Shown here: piece by piece, positions 36,090 through 49,479 of the stretch | How the letters are laid out: every line of letters starts with the position of its first letter | Position numbering within the stretch: position 1 is the first letter of the stretch | From: Sinonovacula constricta | Taxonomy: Eukaryota > Mollusca > Bivalvia > Cardiida > Solecurtidae | Assembly: GCA_007844125.1 (NCBI GenBank) | Contig: CM017557.1 | Location: 60,145,050 to 60,209,049 of the forward strand | DNA: 64,000 bases | Direction of reading: 5' to 3' | The notes under the pieces: model-generated | Database searches by the model: none | Told to the model about the DNA's origin: nothing | Seen by the model: the letters and a program-made list of their open reading frames with translations, nothing else | Made by a program: the position numbers and the translations under genes

Positions 36090-36285
36090 TACCTAGCGTT
36101 GTTGAACCGGAATGTTCACACATGCGAATATGTCACACGTGTGACAAAGTCGTACGAATATGTCACATGTAGGTGTTGTGATTTTTCGAACCCTTGTTTT
36201 TTTAGACACCTGTAATTACGTACGTATTTTTTTCACAACCTTAGTCATAAATCTGTGAGGAATTCGTACGAATGTTTCACACATA
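36090..36285. other. Patch of repeated CGAATATGTCACA-like words
   Basis: 'gcgaatatgtcacac', 'acgaatatgtcacat' and 'acgaatgtttcacac' occur within 200 bp, together with the perfect palindrome TCACACGTGTGA at about 36132-36143. No gene is seen; it may be a small binding-site cluster or a decayed tandem repeat. Confidence 0.4.
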
Positions 36286-36289
36286 ATAA

Positions 36290-36610
36290 ATAGGTAAAGA
36301 AAAACGGTCCTATCAAAGTTTTCACTTATATTTAAATTTTATCTACCTGTAGACAAAAGAAAAACAAGGTAATTGTAAATGTGACAAAAGCACAGAGACG
36401 AGACATAACACACAAAAAGAAAAACCATCAATTACCGCCTTGGAACGGTCAATCGGCAAAAGGGCCGACTGGGGTGCTTAAACCTGGTTTGTGGAGCGCT
36501 CCAACCTCGCACTTCCTGAAGGTTTTTCTATCAGACAAACAGCGTGAATAACAATATCCCGTCAAAGTGAAACAACTAACAGTAAGCACCTGCTGTGGGA
36601 GTTAAAATAG
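36290..36610 (-). repeat. R1 dispersed repeat, R1b subfamily
   Basis: Well-preserved minus-strand copy. It shows 'gagacgagacataacacaca', 'ttaccgccttggaacggtca', 'gccgactggggtgcttaaac', the palindrome GGAGCGCTCC, 'cgcacttcctgaagg', then 'gtcaaagtgaaac' and 'aacagtaagcacctg'. The R1b sister at 52670-53010 is almost collinear. Confidence 0.9.
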
Positions 36611-36619
36611 ATACAATGA

Positions 36620-37945
36620 ACTTATATACATACATAACATCTAGTAATAATATAAACCATCAACATATGCACAGTATGTACAGTAGATAAAAACCTCGGC
36701 AACGTAAAAATTCCAAATGAGAGATAAGTTTGAAATAAAAAAAATAAAACAGCCTAAGCGCTGATATATTATAAGAACAAATAAAACAGCCCAAGCGCTG
36801 ATATATAATAAGATCAATTTAATTATGGCATACATGCCATGGCGACGAATGCCAAAAGTGTCAAAAGTGAAATGTAAAAAATACGAAAGAAAACATCGAA
36901 TTTTAGCAAACAACCTGTCAACTAAAAAATGTAGTATTGTTAAGTGTTAATAAGTTAAAAAAAACATGTCATAAAAACCGAGGATTTATCCGCAGTTGAC
37001 ATATTATATATTATAAAGATACCAAAAATACCGATGTTAAACCTGTTGTGCAATCTCACGTAAAACGTGTATGTATATGATCTGGGTCTGTGAAGTTGGA
37101 AGAAGAACAGATCACTTCCAACACAAGGAAGAAAAAGTACTGGGTGTGTCAAGGTCAGATGAGAACGTTTTGAATATGCTTCTATGTTTTTATTTAAGAG
37201 TGTAAGGGCAGATTCTGAGCAAGTTTTATGGGGAAAAATGCTTTGATGATATTTGACCCCAGACTTACATGGTAGGGAAGCTAGATGTAATTTTTAAAAA
37301 CACATTTATTCTTAATCTAATTTTCAAGTTATGTTTTCTAGAGAGGACGGACTAATCTGTACATATTAATATACATATTATTCTGCATAGTTTTATAAGT
37401 CTATAATTTAAACGTTCATTTGACCGGAAGCGCAAATGGGGATAAATAATGCAATATTTCATTTCTATTTTCAATGCTTTTTTAGATTTGTTACTTGATT
37501 GCAATGAATCGTTCTATCTAAAAGAGATATAATATAAAGTTAATTTTTCCTTTTAGAGATAGTAAAAAAAATGATTTGTATAAATAATTTGGCTTTTCGT
37601 CCGGACTGTATTATTATTGTGCGTAGATCAACTGTTCGAAATTCATGTCTAAACAACAAATTCTTATATGAACACACAAGTACATGTTGTCTTAGTGAAA
37701 TAATTCCAACCCACACACCAAATAGAAAATGGTGCATGCAAAATCCTAATCTGCTGCACGTTACATTTATTTTCTTTCATTGAAATAAATCATTATGGGG
37801 ATACCGGTGACGACATTGACCAGTCTATGCCAGCTACATGTAATTCAATTATTGTGACACTTTATTATGTAACTATAGGTTTTTACTAAATAAACCAAAA
37901 TCTGCTGTTGATTGTCTGCGGAATATTATTTATTTAATTTGTTTC
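36620..37945. other. Gene-free stretch with a 34 bp tandem duplication
   Basis: 'ataaaacagc.caagcgctga' followed by 'tatat.ataag' occurs twice in tandem, at about 36745-36780 and 36781-36815. No gene is recognised. Confidence 0.5.
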
Positions 37946-37950
37946 TTCAT

Positions 37951-38533
37951 ACGCTTTGGCTTCCTTTCGCGCCCATGTAATACTCTTTGGCTTCCTTTCG
38001 CGACTATGTTATACTCTTTGGCTTCCTTTCGCGCCCATGTAATACTCTTTGGCTTCCTTTCGCGACTATGTTATACTCTTTGGCTTCCTTTCGCGACCAT
38101 CTAATGCTGTTTGGCTTCCTTTTGCGACCATTTAATACTCTTTGGCTTCCTTTCGAGACCATGTAATACTGTTTGGCTTCTTTTGGATACTATTTAATAC
38201 TCTTTGGCTTCCTTTCGCGACCATGTTATACTCTTTGGCTTCCTTTCGATACTTTTTAATACTCTTTGGCTTCCTTTCGCGACCATTTAATATTCTTTGG
38301 CTTCCTTTCGAGACCATGTAATACTCTTTGGCTTCTTTTGGATACTATTTAATACTCTTTGGCTTCCTTTCGCGACCATGTTATACTCTTTGGCTTCCTT
38401 TCGATACTTTTTAATACTCTTTGGCTTCCTTTCGCGACCATGTAATACTCTTTGGCCTCCTTTCGAGACCATCTAATACTCTTTAGCTTCCTTTCGTGAG
38501 CATTTAATATTCTCTGGCTTCTTTTCGCGACCA
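37951..38533 (+). repeat. 31 bp minisatellite, about 19 units, with 155 bp higher-order period
   Basis: The unit is essentially 'ctttggcttcctttcgcgac' plus 'catgtaatact' (31 bp). Variants (cgcgcccatg, cgagaccatg, gatacttttt, ggatactatt) recur in the same order every five units (155 bp), most clearly across 38130-38470. Because 31 is not a multiple of three, three frames rotate on the minus strand, giving apparent 61-codon Lys/Glu-rich peptides that are repeat artefacts. Confidence 0.95.
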
Positions 38534-38539
38534 AATATG

Positions 38540-39670
38540 TGGGAAGATCTTGATATATCTGCGTACGTTTGTATTTTACATCATAAATTTACTTCACGTA
38601 AAGACAGGAACGTCACCACATGAAAAGTTGTTAATCCTTTTACCATTCTATTCATAATATCACTAAAAGAAACTTCGTTATCCTTCTCCATCGGATATTT
38701 TCCTAGTATAATTATACATAAACATGAAAACAAACTTTCGGATTTTAATTACGATAAAACATTCTATAAAGGTATATTCTAAAAAAGAGATGACCATAAA
38801 ATTATTACTTTTGCAGACGAAACAATTAGCATACAGTTTCGAAACAAAAACGTGTATTATTATTTTCGGTTGTACGACAAAAGTCATGCCTGCCGCCATA
38901 TTTTGAATCAACTGACGGCAAGTAGTAGGCAAAGTTTTCAATTTAGCTGTCAAATTTAAATAATGCACTATTAGACAGCCGCCTTCAGCATATTTACCAT
39001 CTTTTTTCACTAGTTTAATATGTGTTACGTAAATGACAAAAATACAAACAAGCAAACAAAACACAGACAAAACAACAAAAATCAACAACAACAAACAAAC
39101 AAAAACAAACAAAACAAAAATAAGAAAGAAATAGAAAGAAAAAAAAGTTCTCTATGTATTCCTTATTGAATAGTTCACTTGTGTAGGCATTTTATTTAAA
39201 AGATAAAACAATAGAATTAGGGAATTTAACAACCCTAGACAATTATCGTTTCGATGTTTTGAGCTTTCCCTGCTATTTAAAATACAAAACCGCAAAGACC
39301 AAACCCATTTTCTTAACTGAAAGTACATCATCGAATTAAATAAATTGAGACAAACAGAGTTAACAAAACAATTCAGTATGCATTTAGTTTATGTCAACCT
39401 CTAAAGAACTGCCTAAAGAAGAGTCATTTCAAATGCTTCTGTTTGTTTGTTCATCCATTTCTTCGTAGTTTTTCTTGTGTAGTTTAAAGAATTACAGACA
39501 CTGTTTTTACTTAAAACGGAGAAGAGATAAAAGCTTGATCTTAGACACGTGATTTACACAGGATGGAAATATTGGATAATATGTAAAAGTTACATGTAAA
39601 AACCAATATATTTAGACATAAACAAACTTATGTAAAATGTCCGAAACATATACATGTAAACGACATCATC
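38540..39670. other. Gene-free AT-rich stretch
   Basis: A 144-codon minus-strand frame (38678-39112) lies here. Its start is a run of AAC/AAAC repeats read as hydrophobic residues. No family match or splice context is seen and I do not call it a gene. Confidence 0.45.
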
Positions 39671-39679
39671 CGAAATCTC

Positions 39680-39970
39680 CAAAATCTGGCATAAAGTATG
39701 ACCTTAGATATGTTGCATGTGAGGTAATCTAGCCGGACTTGCTTTTGCCGGACTCTTAGCGTCAGTGGCTGTCATGTAGGTCCAAAAACACTTCCTGTTA
39801 CTGATTGCCACTTCATACGTCACGAGGTTGGTGCTTATTTGCCCAATATAAATATGGCGATACGGATAATTGGCTCAGCACGCGAGTATTTTTCTTTAGT
39901 TTTGATGCCGATAATTTTAAGTCGCATAACATCAAAAGAAATATTTGCATACTGTAATTAATCTATGAGT
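39680..39970 (+). repeat. R3 dispersed repeat copy 3
   Basis: Same series as the other R3 copies: 'tctagccggacttg', 'ggactcttagcgtcagtggc', 'cttcctgttactgattgcca', 'tatttgcccaatataaat', 'ttttgatgccgataatt'. It ends earlier than the copy at 25.5 kb. Confidence 0.6.
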
Positions 39971-40359
39971 TCTGACTTAACTATACATGTTAGTGTCGAA
40001 GCGGCTGTATTTAAAAAAAAAAAGAAAAGAAACAAAAAAAGACAAATTTTGCTTGCATAAGTATGTATTCACTTAACTGCCTGTCAGTGCCGACAAATGA
40101 ATTTTAAAAATTTATATAAAAATAATCATGTTGTTTTAAAATGTATTTGTCTTAATTAGATAATGGGGTGAATATTCAAATAAAGCTAATGGGTTTTGAA
40201 AATGTTTAATTAGGCAGATGAACGTTCATACTACCGACATAACAAAAAATATTCATCCAAACAAGAGCTTATTTACAGTCGTGACTGAAAATGTTGTTAA
40301 ATAAATATTATAACTACTAGATCATATACTGTATAAGCTAATGTTCCTGTTACGGGATT

Positions 40360-42463
40360 CTATAGAGCGTGTACAGAGTTCTATTCTTCAGAGCCAAACA
40401 AAATATAAGGTGTGTAAGTTCATTCTATTCTTCAGAGCCAAGTGTGTAACTTTCTTCTATTCTTAAGAGCCAAGTTAAGTATAGAGTGTGTAAGTTTATT
40501 TTATTCTTCAGAGCAAACAAAATATAGTGTGTAGGTTAATTCTATTCTTCACAAAGCCAAACAAAAATATAGAGTGTGTAGCTTCATTCTATTCTTCAGA
40601 GTCAAACAAAAATATAGAGTGTTTAAGTTCATTCTATTCTTAAGAGCCAAACGTAACATAATGGGTGTAGGTTCATTCTATTCTTCATAGCAAATCAAAA
40701 TATAGAGTGTTTCAGTTCATTCTATTCTTAAGAGCCAAACGTAACATAGTGGGTGTAGGTTCATTCTATTCTTCATAGCAAATCAAAATATAGAGTGTTT
40801 CAGTTCATTGTATTCTTAAGAGCCAAACGTAACATAGTGGGTGTAGGTTCATTCTATTCTTCATAGCAAATCAAAATATAGAGTGTTTTAGTTCATTCTA
40901 TTCTTCATAGCAAATCAAAATATAGAGTGTTTTAGTTCATTCTATTCTTCATAGCAAATCAAAATATAGAGTGTTTTAGTTCATTCTATTCTTAAGAGCC
41001 AAACGTAACATAGTGGGTGTAGGTTCATTCTATTCTTCATAGCCAAACAAAATATAGAGTGTTTCAGTTCATTGTATTCTTAAGAGCCAAACGTAACATA
41101 GTGGGTGTAGGGTCATTCTATTCTTCATAGCCAAACAAAAATATAGAGTGTTTCAGTTCATTGTATTCTTAAGAGCCAAACGTAACATAGTGGGTGTAGG
41201 GTCATTCTATTCTCAGAGCCAAACAAAAATATAGAGTGTTTCAGTTCATTGTATTCTTAAGAGCCAAACGTAACATAGTGGGTGTAGGGTCATTCTATTC
41301 TTAAGAGCCAAACGTAACATAGTGGGTGTAGGTTCATTCTATTCTTCATAGCCAATCAAAATATAGAGTGTTTCAGTTCATTCTATTCTTAAGAGCCAAA
41401 CGTAACATAGTGGGTGTAGGTTCATTCTATTCTTCATAGCCAATCAAAATATAGAGTGTTTAAGTTCATTCTATTCTTAAGAGCCAAACGTAACATAGTG
41501 GGTGTAGGTTCATTCTATTCTTCATAGCCAAACAAAAATATAGAGTGTTTCAGTTCATTGTATTCTTAAGAGCCAAACGTAACATAGTGGGTGTAGGTTC
41601 ATTCTATTCTTCATAGCCAATCAAAATATAGAGTGTTTTAGTTCATTCTATTCTTAAGAGCCAAACGTAACATAGTGGGTGTAGGTTCATTCTATTCTTC
41701 ATAGCCAAACAAAAATATAGAGTGTTTCAGTTCATTGTATTCTTAAGAGCCAAACGTAACATAGTGGGTGTAGGTTCATTCTATTCTTCATAGCAAATCA
41801 AAATATAGAGTGTTTCAGTTCATTCTATTTTAAGAGCCAAACGTAACATAGTGGGTGTAGGTTCATTCTATTCTTGAGAACCAAACGTAACATAGTGGGT
41901 GTAGGGTCATTCTATTCTTCATAACTAATCAAAATATAGAGTGTTTCAGTTCATTCTATTTTTAAGAGCCAAACGTAACATAGTGGGTGTAGGTTCATTC
42001 TATTCTTCATAGCCAATCGAAATATATAGTGTTTCAGTTCATTCTATTCTTAAGAGCCAAACGTAACATAGTGGGTGTAGGTTCATTCTATTCTTGAGAA
42101 CCAAACGTAACATAGTGGGTGTAGGGTCATTCTATTCTTCATAACTAATCAAAATATAGAGTGTTTCAGTTCATTCTATTTTTAAGAGCCAAACGTAACA
42201 TAGTGGATGTAGGTTCATTGTATTCTTGAGAACCAAACGTAACATAGTGGGTGTAGGGTCATTCTATTCTTCATAGCCAATCAAAATATAGAGTGTTTCG
42301 ATTCATTCTATTCTTAAGAGCCAAACGTAACATAGTGGGTGTAGGTTCATTCTATTCTTCATAGCCAAACAAAAATATAGAGTGTTTCAGTTCATTGTAT
42401 TCTTAAGAGCCAAACGTAACATAGTGGGTGTAGGGTCATTCTATTCTCAGAGCCAAACGAAAA
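40360..42463 (+). repeat. 44/88 bp dimeric satellite array, about 2.1 kb
   Basis: Two 44 bp monomer types alternate. Type A is 'ttcattctattcttaagagc' followed by 'caaacgtaacatagtgggtg' and 'tagg'. Type B is 'ttcattctattcttcatagc' followed by 'caatcaaaatatagagtgtt' and 'tcag'. The AB dimer (88 bp) is the main unit. Runs of B-B-B (about 40850-40982) and A-A (about 41285-41330) interrupt the alternation. The first ~250 bp are more diverged, as expected at an array edge. No open frame persists. Confidence 0.97.
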
Positions 42464-42469
42464 GTGTAA

Positions 42470-44545
42470 ATTAATTCCATACATCCTTAACGAGCATGTT
42501 AACAATCAATATTATTGTTATTAAACACATAGAAATATTAATAATGATATGCACCTGCTTAGCAAACGAGCAAAACAGCGATCACACATTGCTTCGCAAG
42601 GTGAAAGACACATATTTTTAGACCATCTACAATGCACTCTAATACGAATAGATAAGTTTAATCTGAGCAACTACAGTAAATGTAATATAAGGTATATGCA
42701 CGACTTTGCCTAAGTATATGGATTGCAATTTCGTAAAAACTCCATTCTTGAGCTGTCAAATTCTTAAATATCCGGTATTATTAGTAGGAAGACATGTTTG
42801 AAGTTTCCAATCTATGTGCACTGATTATTGCGTTATAAGCCTGAAAGGGCATACGGGCACAGCTTCAACCTGTGCGTTACGGTGACACCCTCGAGAGAAA
42901 TAGAAGGATAAAGATAAGTAGTCTAGATCCCAGTAATATGTTTTAATTGCGGTGTGGCTTTGCCATGATAGACTTAAAATAGAAAAGAAGCCAACATAAT
43001 AATACAAACAGAAAGGGAAGACTGTGCAGACACTGTAAATTTATTCAAACAGAAACCAAATAAATACTTTTTTTCTTGTAAAACCTAAATTTTCACAATT
43101 ACGTTCTCTTTATTTTTTTTAAAAAAGTACTATTATAACTGGCCTACTAAGCACAAGTTTGTTTCATTATTAAAAGTCAACTCAAAAGGAAAAGGAATAA
43201 AAAAAACATTTAAAGGAAATAATATATTTTGCTACTAAAATAAGATTATGATTATTATTTGTATATTACTTGCTCTTCAGATAATTCCATGCCCTTTACC
43301 TTTTGTCACTTTATGTATACATATATTTTGTCTTGCTGTAAAACATCATATGCTTTATTGCAAGTAAACTTTTAAATTAAATTGATAAAAACGCTTAATA
43401 TATTTTCCCCTATATACCTCTCCTAGATAGACGCTTTAGTGCACTTAGGAACCAATAAATGAATTCCCACGACAATGAATCAATAGGTTATACATTTATT
43501 ATGTAAAATACAGTATATAATTAAACTATTAGGCGTTATCTTTGTTTTCGTTTGACCTATTAAGCTTTTAAGCTGCGCCACATTGGACACAGGCCTATCG
43601 ATAGACTCAAATGTCAAAGGACGGAAGATAAATTGTACATTTGCATAAATCAAATTAATAACAATACTTTGAGTATTATATTCAGCATGTGAGATCTTAT
43701 AACTATGTATCTCTCATTGTTGTCTTGTAGACTCGATCAATATAATCTGTAGAAAATGACTCTTTCTGCGACGTTTTTTCGTCAGTCGCGTAAATTCTTA
43801 GCATATTCATCATTGTCAAAAAAGAATCTTTTTATTAAATTACTAATGGAACATTTTATCCAATATAATTAAATTTGTTTTCTATTATTTTAAAATAACG
43901 TTACTTTTAAAGTTGTTTTTTATTATTCTTGGAAAAACAAATAATCATTTTTATTTCTAAGAAATAGAATACTTACCTCATATTAAATCTAAAAATAACT
44001 TCTAAAAAGAAAACTAATTGCTATTTTATTCATTTCCTTGAAATATACTCAACATTCTGAAGCCAGTGGTAATTTCTTCTAGGGAGAAGGTTTATCCATT
44101 TCTTGTTTTTATTAATATCTACAAATGTAATGATAATTATGATTTCTAATAAAGTTTAGATTTTTCATTAGTTCTAAGTACCAAATAGCTCACTTTCATC
44201 TGTGAATTGACGGAAAACGATAATCTTTTGGTTGAATCGGTTAAATCTATCAACTAAGGTCACCGTAGGCGTTGAGAAAAAAAGAGTTGTTTTCGATTGC
44301 TTCACATTAACAATGAATGGTTTCATGCAAAATGAAAAAGTGTACGTTCAGTTGCAATAATTGACCCATTAATGACAGACAGGACCGACTTTTCATTCAG
44401 TAGTATAATGGCCAATGACCCAATATACACATCATTTACAAACACATACACACGTGTTGTGTTTATATTTATGTAATAAATATAAAACGACTGCTTATTT
44501 TGACTTGTAAGGTTAGTTTCAGTGTAAAAAGCAATAAAAAATAAA
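42470..44545. other. Gene-free AT-rich stretch
   Basis: No gene, RNA or clear repeat is seen between the satellite array and the promoter-like island. Confidence 0.45.
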
Positions 44546-44559
44546 AACCATTCCTCAGG

Positions 44560-44870
44560 TAATGACTGACATGACAGGACAGGACCAATCAGGTAATGGG
44601 ATTTCGCCTACGTGTTCGCAATGCCCAATGTTAGACAGGTTAGACAGTTGTTAGGGAGGCGGTGGATATTATAAAACACGTGTTCAGAAATATAATTACC
44701 TACGCTTATAGGGATGACTAAGTAGGAAATTAATTTCCCTTGTTTGTAATAAAGTGACCGCTAGGTGGCGTTCTCGTTTGCAAGTGTTTAGTGCAGTTTT
44801 GGTGGTTTAAGTCATTCAGCTTTGGTAACCGACAGAACCAGACGACAAATTTATATTTGATATAGGTATA
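44560..44870 (+). promoter_or_regulatory. Promoter-like island with CTCF-like motif
   Basis: This stretch is visibly GC-richer than its neighbours. It has a TATA-like TATTATAAAA followed at once by an E-box CACGTG near 44668-44685, and GACCGCTAGGTGGCG at 44756-44770, which resembles the core of CTCF sites. A donor-like 'gatatag|gtatac' near 44860 could end an untranslated first exon. No coding exon is seen within the following several kilobases, so a gene here is only a hypothesis. Confidence 0.25.
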
Positions 44871-44879
44871 CATGTATGG

Positions 44880-46730
44880 TAAATATTATGGTAAATATCA
44901 AACATATTTTGTATCATGTTTCCATTAAGGATTACCAATTATAAGTATTATACTGAATATGTTGTTGGTTTTTGTTTTGTTTTATCGGGTTATGTAATGG
45001 TTAAACGGGAACTAATTAAGGCTTTATTTACTGATATTAAATTACTAATTTGGGAATATTACACATTATATAAGTAGATTTGTGATCTTGATCTACAATT
45101 ATTGCACTGATGTTGATGCTTTTCACCTACAATGACAGAATAGATATATGTGTTAGAAAGGTGGTTGTTTTCTCACTACATTAAGAATATTACAATTTTA
45201 AGATTTCTCTTATGTACATGTATAAGTAATACTAGGATTCATGCTATCGTGTTTTCTGACAATTTCATATGTATGTTTGAAAGTAACGGGTTACAGAGTT
45301 AATATTGGGAGTTGAATGTAGAAATGTGCATTTTCCTGTTTTCGCTTTGTTTTCATTACGACATACGTTATGCTGAACGTTGATTTTCATCAATCAATTA
45401 AATTTGTTTTATATACAAAACCACACAAGCAAAATAACAATTGCCTGACAAATGACAATCTCAAGCACGCGTATTAAGACATTGTACAATGACATCTGGT
45501 ATAAAAGTGAAAAGGATTTGCTTGCAGTTTTACGACTATGTCAACTCTTCAAAGATTCGCTGTCTTTGCTAATTAGTCTATTTGAATAAATTTATCAATA
45601 ACAATAATAGCACTTACCGGAATGGTCCCATTTTGTGTAGGAATGTGAACAATTTAATAGAATGGAAAACATTTTAGATATTATATTATCGATGTCATGG
45701 TAAAAATAAAAAAATGTGATGCATTCCGCTGATGTTAAAACATTTTTTTCAATATGTAAGACGAACATTTAATAGCACTTATTCAGTTTCTTAACCTTTT
45801 TTTCCTGTGGAAATGTTTTAATAAGAACCCCGAAGTTTAATATCACGGAAGAGTCAGATTTTATCAAATGCCCTCTACAATACAATGCTAAAACGGTATT
45901 TCATTCCATATATAATTGTATCCGATTAAACAAGTTGCAAAAGCTAGATTCTAATAAAAATGCACATAATTCGCATACGATGTGTCAAACCTAGTTACAG
46001 TGAGGATCCGTTGCTATGGTAAGCGTGGCTACATACCGTATAAGGGAGGATCATTTTTTATGAGATAATTGAAGAAAATGTTAACCTTTTTTTTCCTCAA
46101 GTTTAATGTTGAAATCCTTGTTGGACCTAAACTCACCTGTAAGAGCAACTTTTTTTTTGCCGTCGACTACCTATAGTTGGCGACACGCTGGAGCACGACG
46201 ACTATACATAGAATGCTCACTGAAAGCAGATAGGGAAAGTCTGTTTAACGGACTTTCTAACTCTGAAGAAATACGAGTCCTAATTCGGTATTCTATTTTA
46301 TTTATTTATTTTTATATTTATTTTCATTTTTTTTAACTTTCGTTCAAACATGACAGAAAAAGAGAGATTTTTTTTCTTAGTTAATTTTGTTTATCTAAAC
46401 CTTTAATACCTTATGAAAGTAAATATGAATGCTCTTCGGTACGCCCTTTGACTTTAGATGCAATGTTTATGCAACAATCTCAATATTCATAAAAGATTTC
46501 TGTTAGGTTCACGCAAATCTAAAAGTAGTATTTCCATGCTGCCAACGTGCATGAATGCTTTTATAGTATTTCTTATGTGTTTGTGGTCAAGAAATTATGT
46601 TTTTGGACACTGGATCTGATGGTTTCAAATTCAAACACTAGCCTTTCCACAAGTTTTCAAAAGCATCTTATTAAAAATGCAGATCATTAATTCCCTTACA
46701 TGTGTCCAACTAATCAAGAAAGCATGTATA
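44880..46730. other. Gene-free AT-rich stretch
   Basis: No convincing gene. The 76-codon frame at 46106-46336 has a non-repetitive middle but no recognisable domain, splice context or upstream exon. Confidence 0.4.
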
Positions 46731-46734
46731 ACAT

Positions 46735-46935
46735 GGTTGAAGTGTTCTTGTTAAGGTAATGGACTCGGAATCGAAAGGGTTCTGTGTTCAAACCCTAGAC
46801 CTAGCATGAGATCTTGATCATTGTTCAAGAATTTTATTACACGAACATTTTATAAAAACAAAATATGTTTGGACTAAATAATTCTTCCTTACTCCCAGAT
46901 TTACCCAATGGCAGTATCCACCTGGGATACTAATA
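46735..46935 (+). mobile_element. SINE-E fragment (tRNA-Ser-like head)
   Basis: The head holds 'ggtaatggactcggaatcga' and a B box GTGTTCAAACCC, resembling a Ser-type tRNA. The body ends 'ccaatggcagtatccacctg' and 'ggatactaataaa'. It cannot form a tRNA acceptor stem, so it is a SINE relic. Confidence 0.6.
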
Positions 46936-46939
46936 AAAC

Positions 46940-48685
46940 ATTGCTTTTCATAATTAGTTATTTGATATTTTGTAGTATTTCGGTCTTATATTGAATGACA
47001 TGCTACCTTTCACTTGAGAGCAACTTCCGTTAAGTTGTATTCTTCATGTCGAAACAGTGTGTAACCATAAACCACAGTAGCACATACTTACGTCATAACA
47101 CTGCTTTGTTACAACGTTAGTTCCATCGGGATTAAGGTCATACCAGATTGTTTTATTTTTACTATTTCTCTCAGTTTGTCTTTGTGTTGTAATTAAGTTA
47201 CCTGGATGAATAAAAGATATGTTATGTCTTTACCCATTTCACTTTAAATGTGTGAAGTAGGTCAAGTTTAGGAAATAATTAACATTGTTCTTTGAATACA
47301 TTATCCAGATATAAAAATGATGTATGTAATGTGAGGCTGCTGCATTTTCTGCTTGTACACTTTAGTTTTATAGTTAATTGTAAACTGTTTTCTTCCTCTT
47401 CATATGTAACATCTAGGAAAACCTATTAAATGGTGTCGGTTTTTGCTTTTTATTTTGTTTCAAACCATTTCACGTTCCCTGGAATTATCTTTATACATTA
47501 TATGTATGAAGTATTTATAGTATACTGAAAACTTTCTAATAAAAAAACTTTTCAAATATCTCTTGTTACTTGCTCCCATATTGTTTTACCCTGTTAACCT
47601 GTTTCAGTTTGGCGTCACCTTTGATGCATCAACGTTTTTTTTTTGTATATTTGTGTGTTGTATACTAGGTGGTTACGATAAATATCGACCGGAAGTAGAA
47701 CCTATGACATGACCTGTTGATCTTTTGATAGCAGTCGGTTGCTATGTTTAGGCATCAGATTTCCTTTTTTGAAGCTTATCTAAATTGTTGATGTTAACAG
47801 GAAGAAGAAATCATATAGAATTAAAATGAAGCACAAATCTTAAAAAAACCTATGCACAATAATAGACTTAATCCACTTTTACCGGAAGTAGTAGTAGTGG
47901 TGTCGTGTATGTTTCGCTATAATAAAAATTGACTACATGCGCTGCGCTATATTTAGAACCACGTGACAGCAAAAACAAAATGAAAAAAGTACCTCAATAC
48001 CCATGAGACATGTTGAACAGTTAACATCGACGGTTTCAAATGTAAGGTCGCCTACCAAGTCTCTCACACGATAAACTTTCCCTTCACATTCTCTCGTTAA
48101 TAAAAAAAAAACTGATAAAGGTCATTTTTATGTCAAAGATACAATTACGTAGTGAAAATGGTATTTGGGAAAAGTGTTAAAAGCGCGGTAATCTTAAATG
48201 CAAAAGCCGTAAAGATCAAATCAATTTCCCCTAAGAAGTGTATAGCTGTATAACTAATAGTAAATAGAAATGGTCAATAAGAAAGAAATTAGAGGTATAG
48301 AAATGCCAAATACACAAAAAAAACTTAATAACTTATGTTTATGTCAATCGGCACAAAATATATTTAAACGATGCACTGAATACATGTATGCTTTTCGAGG
48401 TTCAAACAACTGTTTCATGGTTGTTGTTGCCGTTATGTTGTTGTTGTGTGTGTGTTTCATGTGTATGAGTGTTTGTCCTTTTTTGTTTTGTTGTTGTTTG
48501 TTGTTGTTGTTTTAGTTGTCTTTTGTTGTTTCTCAATGAATATAAAATATATAATATAAGATAACCACATATCAAGCTAAAACATAATATTAATTGACAA
48601 TCTTGATGAATTAAAACACTAATAATTGGAGAAAAGCTTACAATACGTAATCAAAATTTCCAACAATAGCGAATGTTGCCATTAT
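46940..48685. other. Gene-free AT-rich stretch
   Basis: No gene is seen. GTT-rich low-complexity sequence at 48420-48530 generates a hydrophobic open frame that is not a gene. Confidence 0.45.
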
Positions 48686-48689
48686 ATAT

Positions 48690-49475
<786 letters not shown>

Positions 49476-49479
49476 TCAA

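Noticed and set aside
38132..38534. Lys/Arg-rich repeat protein on the minus strand
   Set aside because: A 31 bp minisatellite opens all three frames in rotation; there is no conserved start or splice context.
38678..39112. 144-codon minus-strand frame
   Set aside because: Its first third is low-complexity AAC/AAAC repeat read as hydrophobic residues; the rest lacks any recognisable domain.
37951..42463. CRISPR-like array suggested by regular repeats
   Set aside because: The units are contiguous tandem repeats without unique spacers, in eukaryotic DNA.
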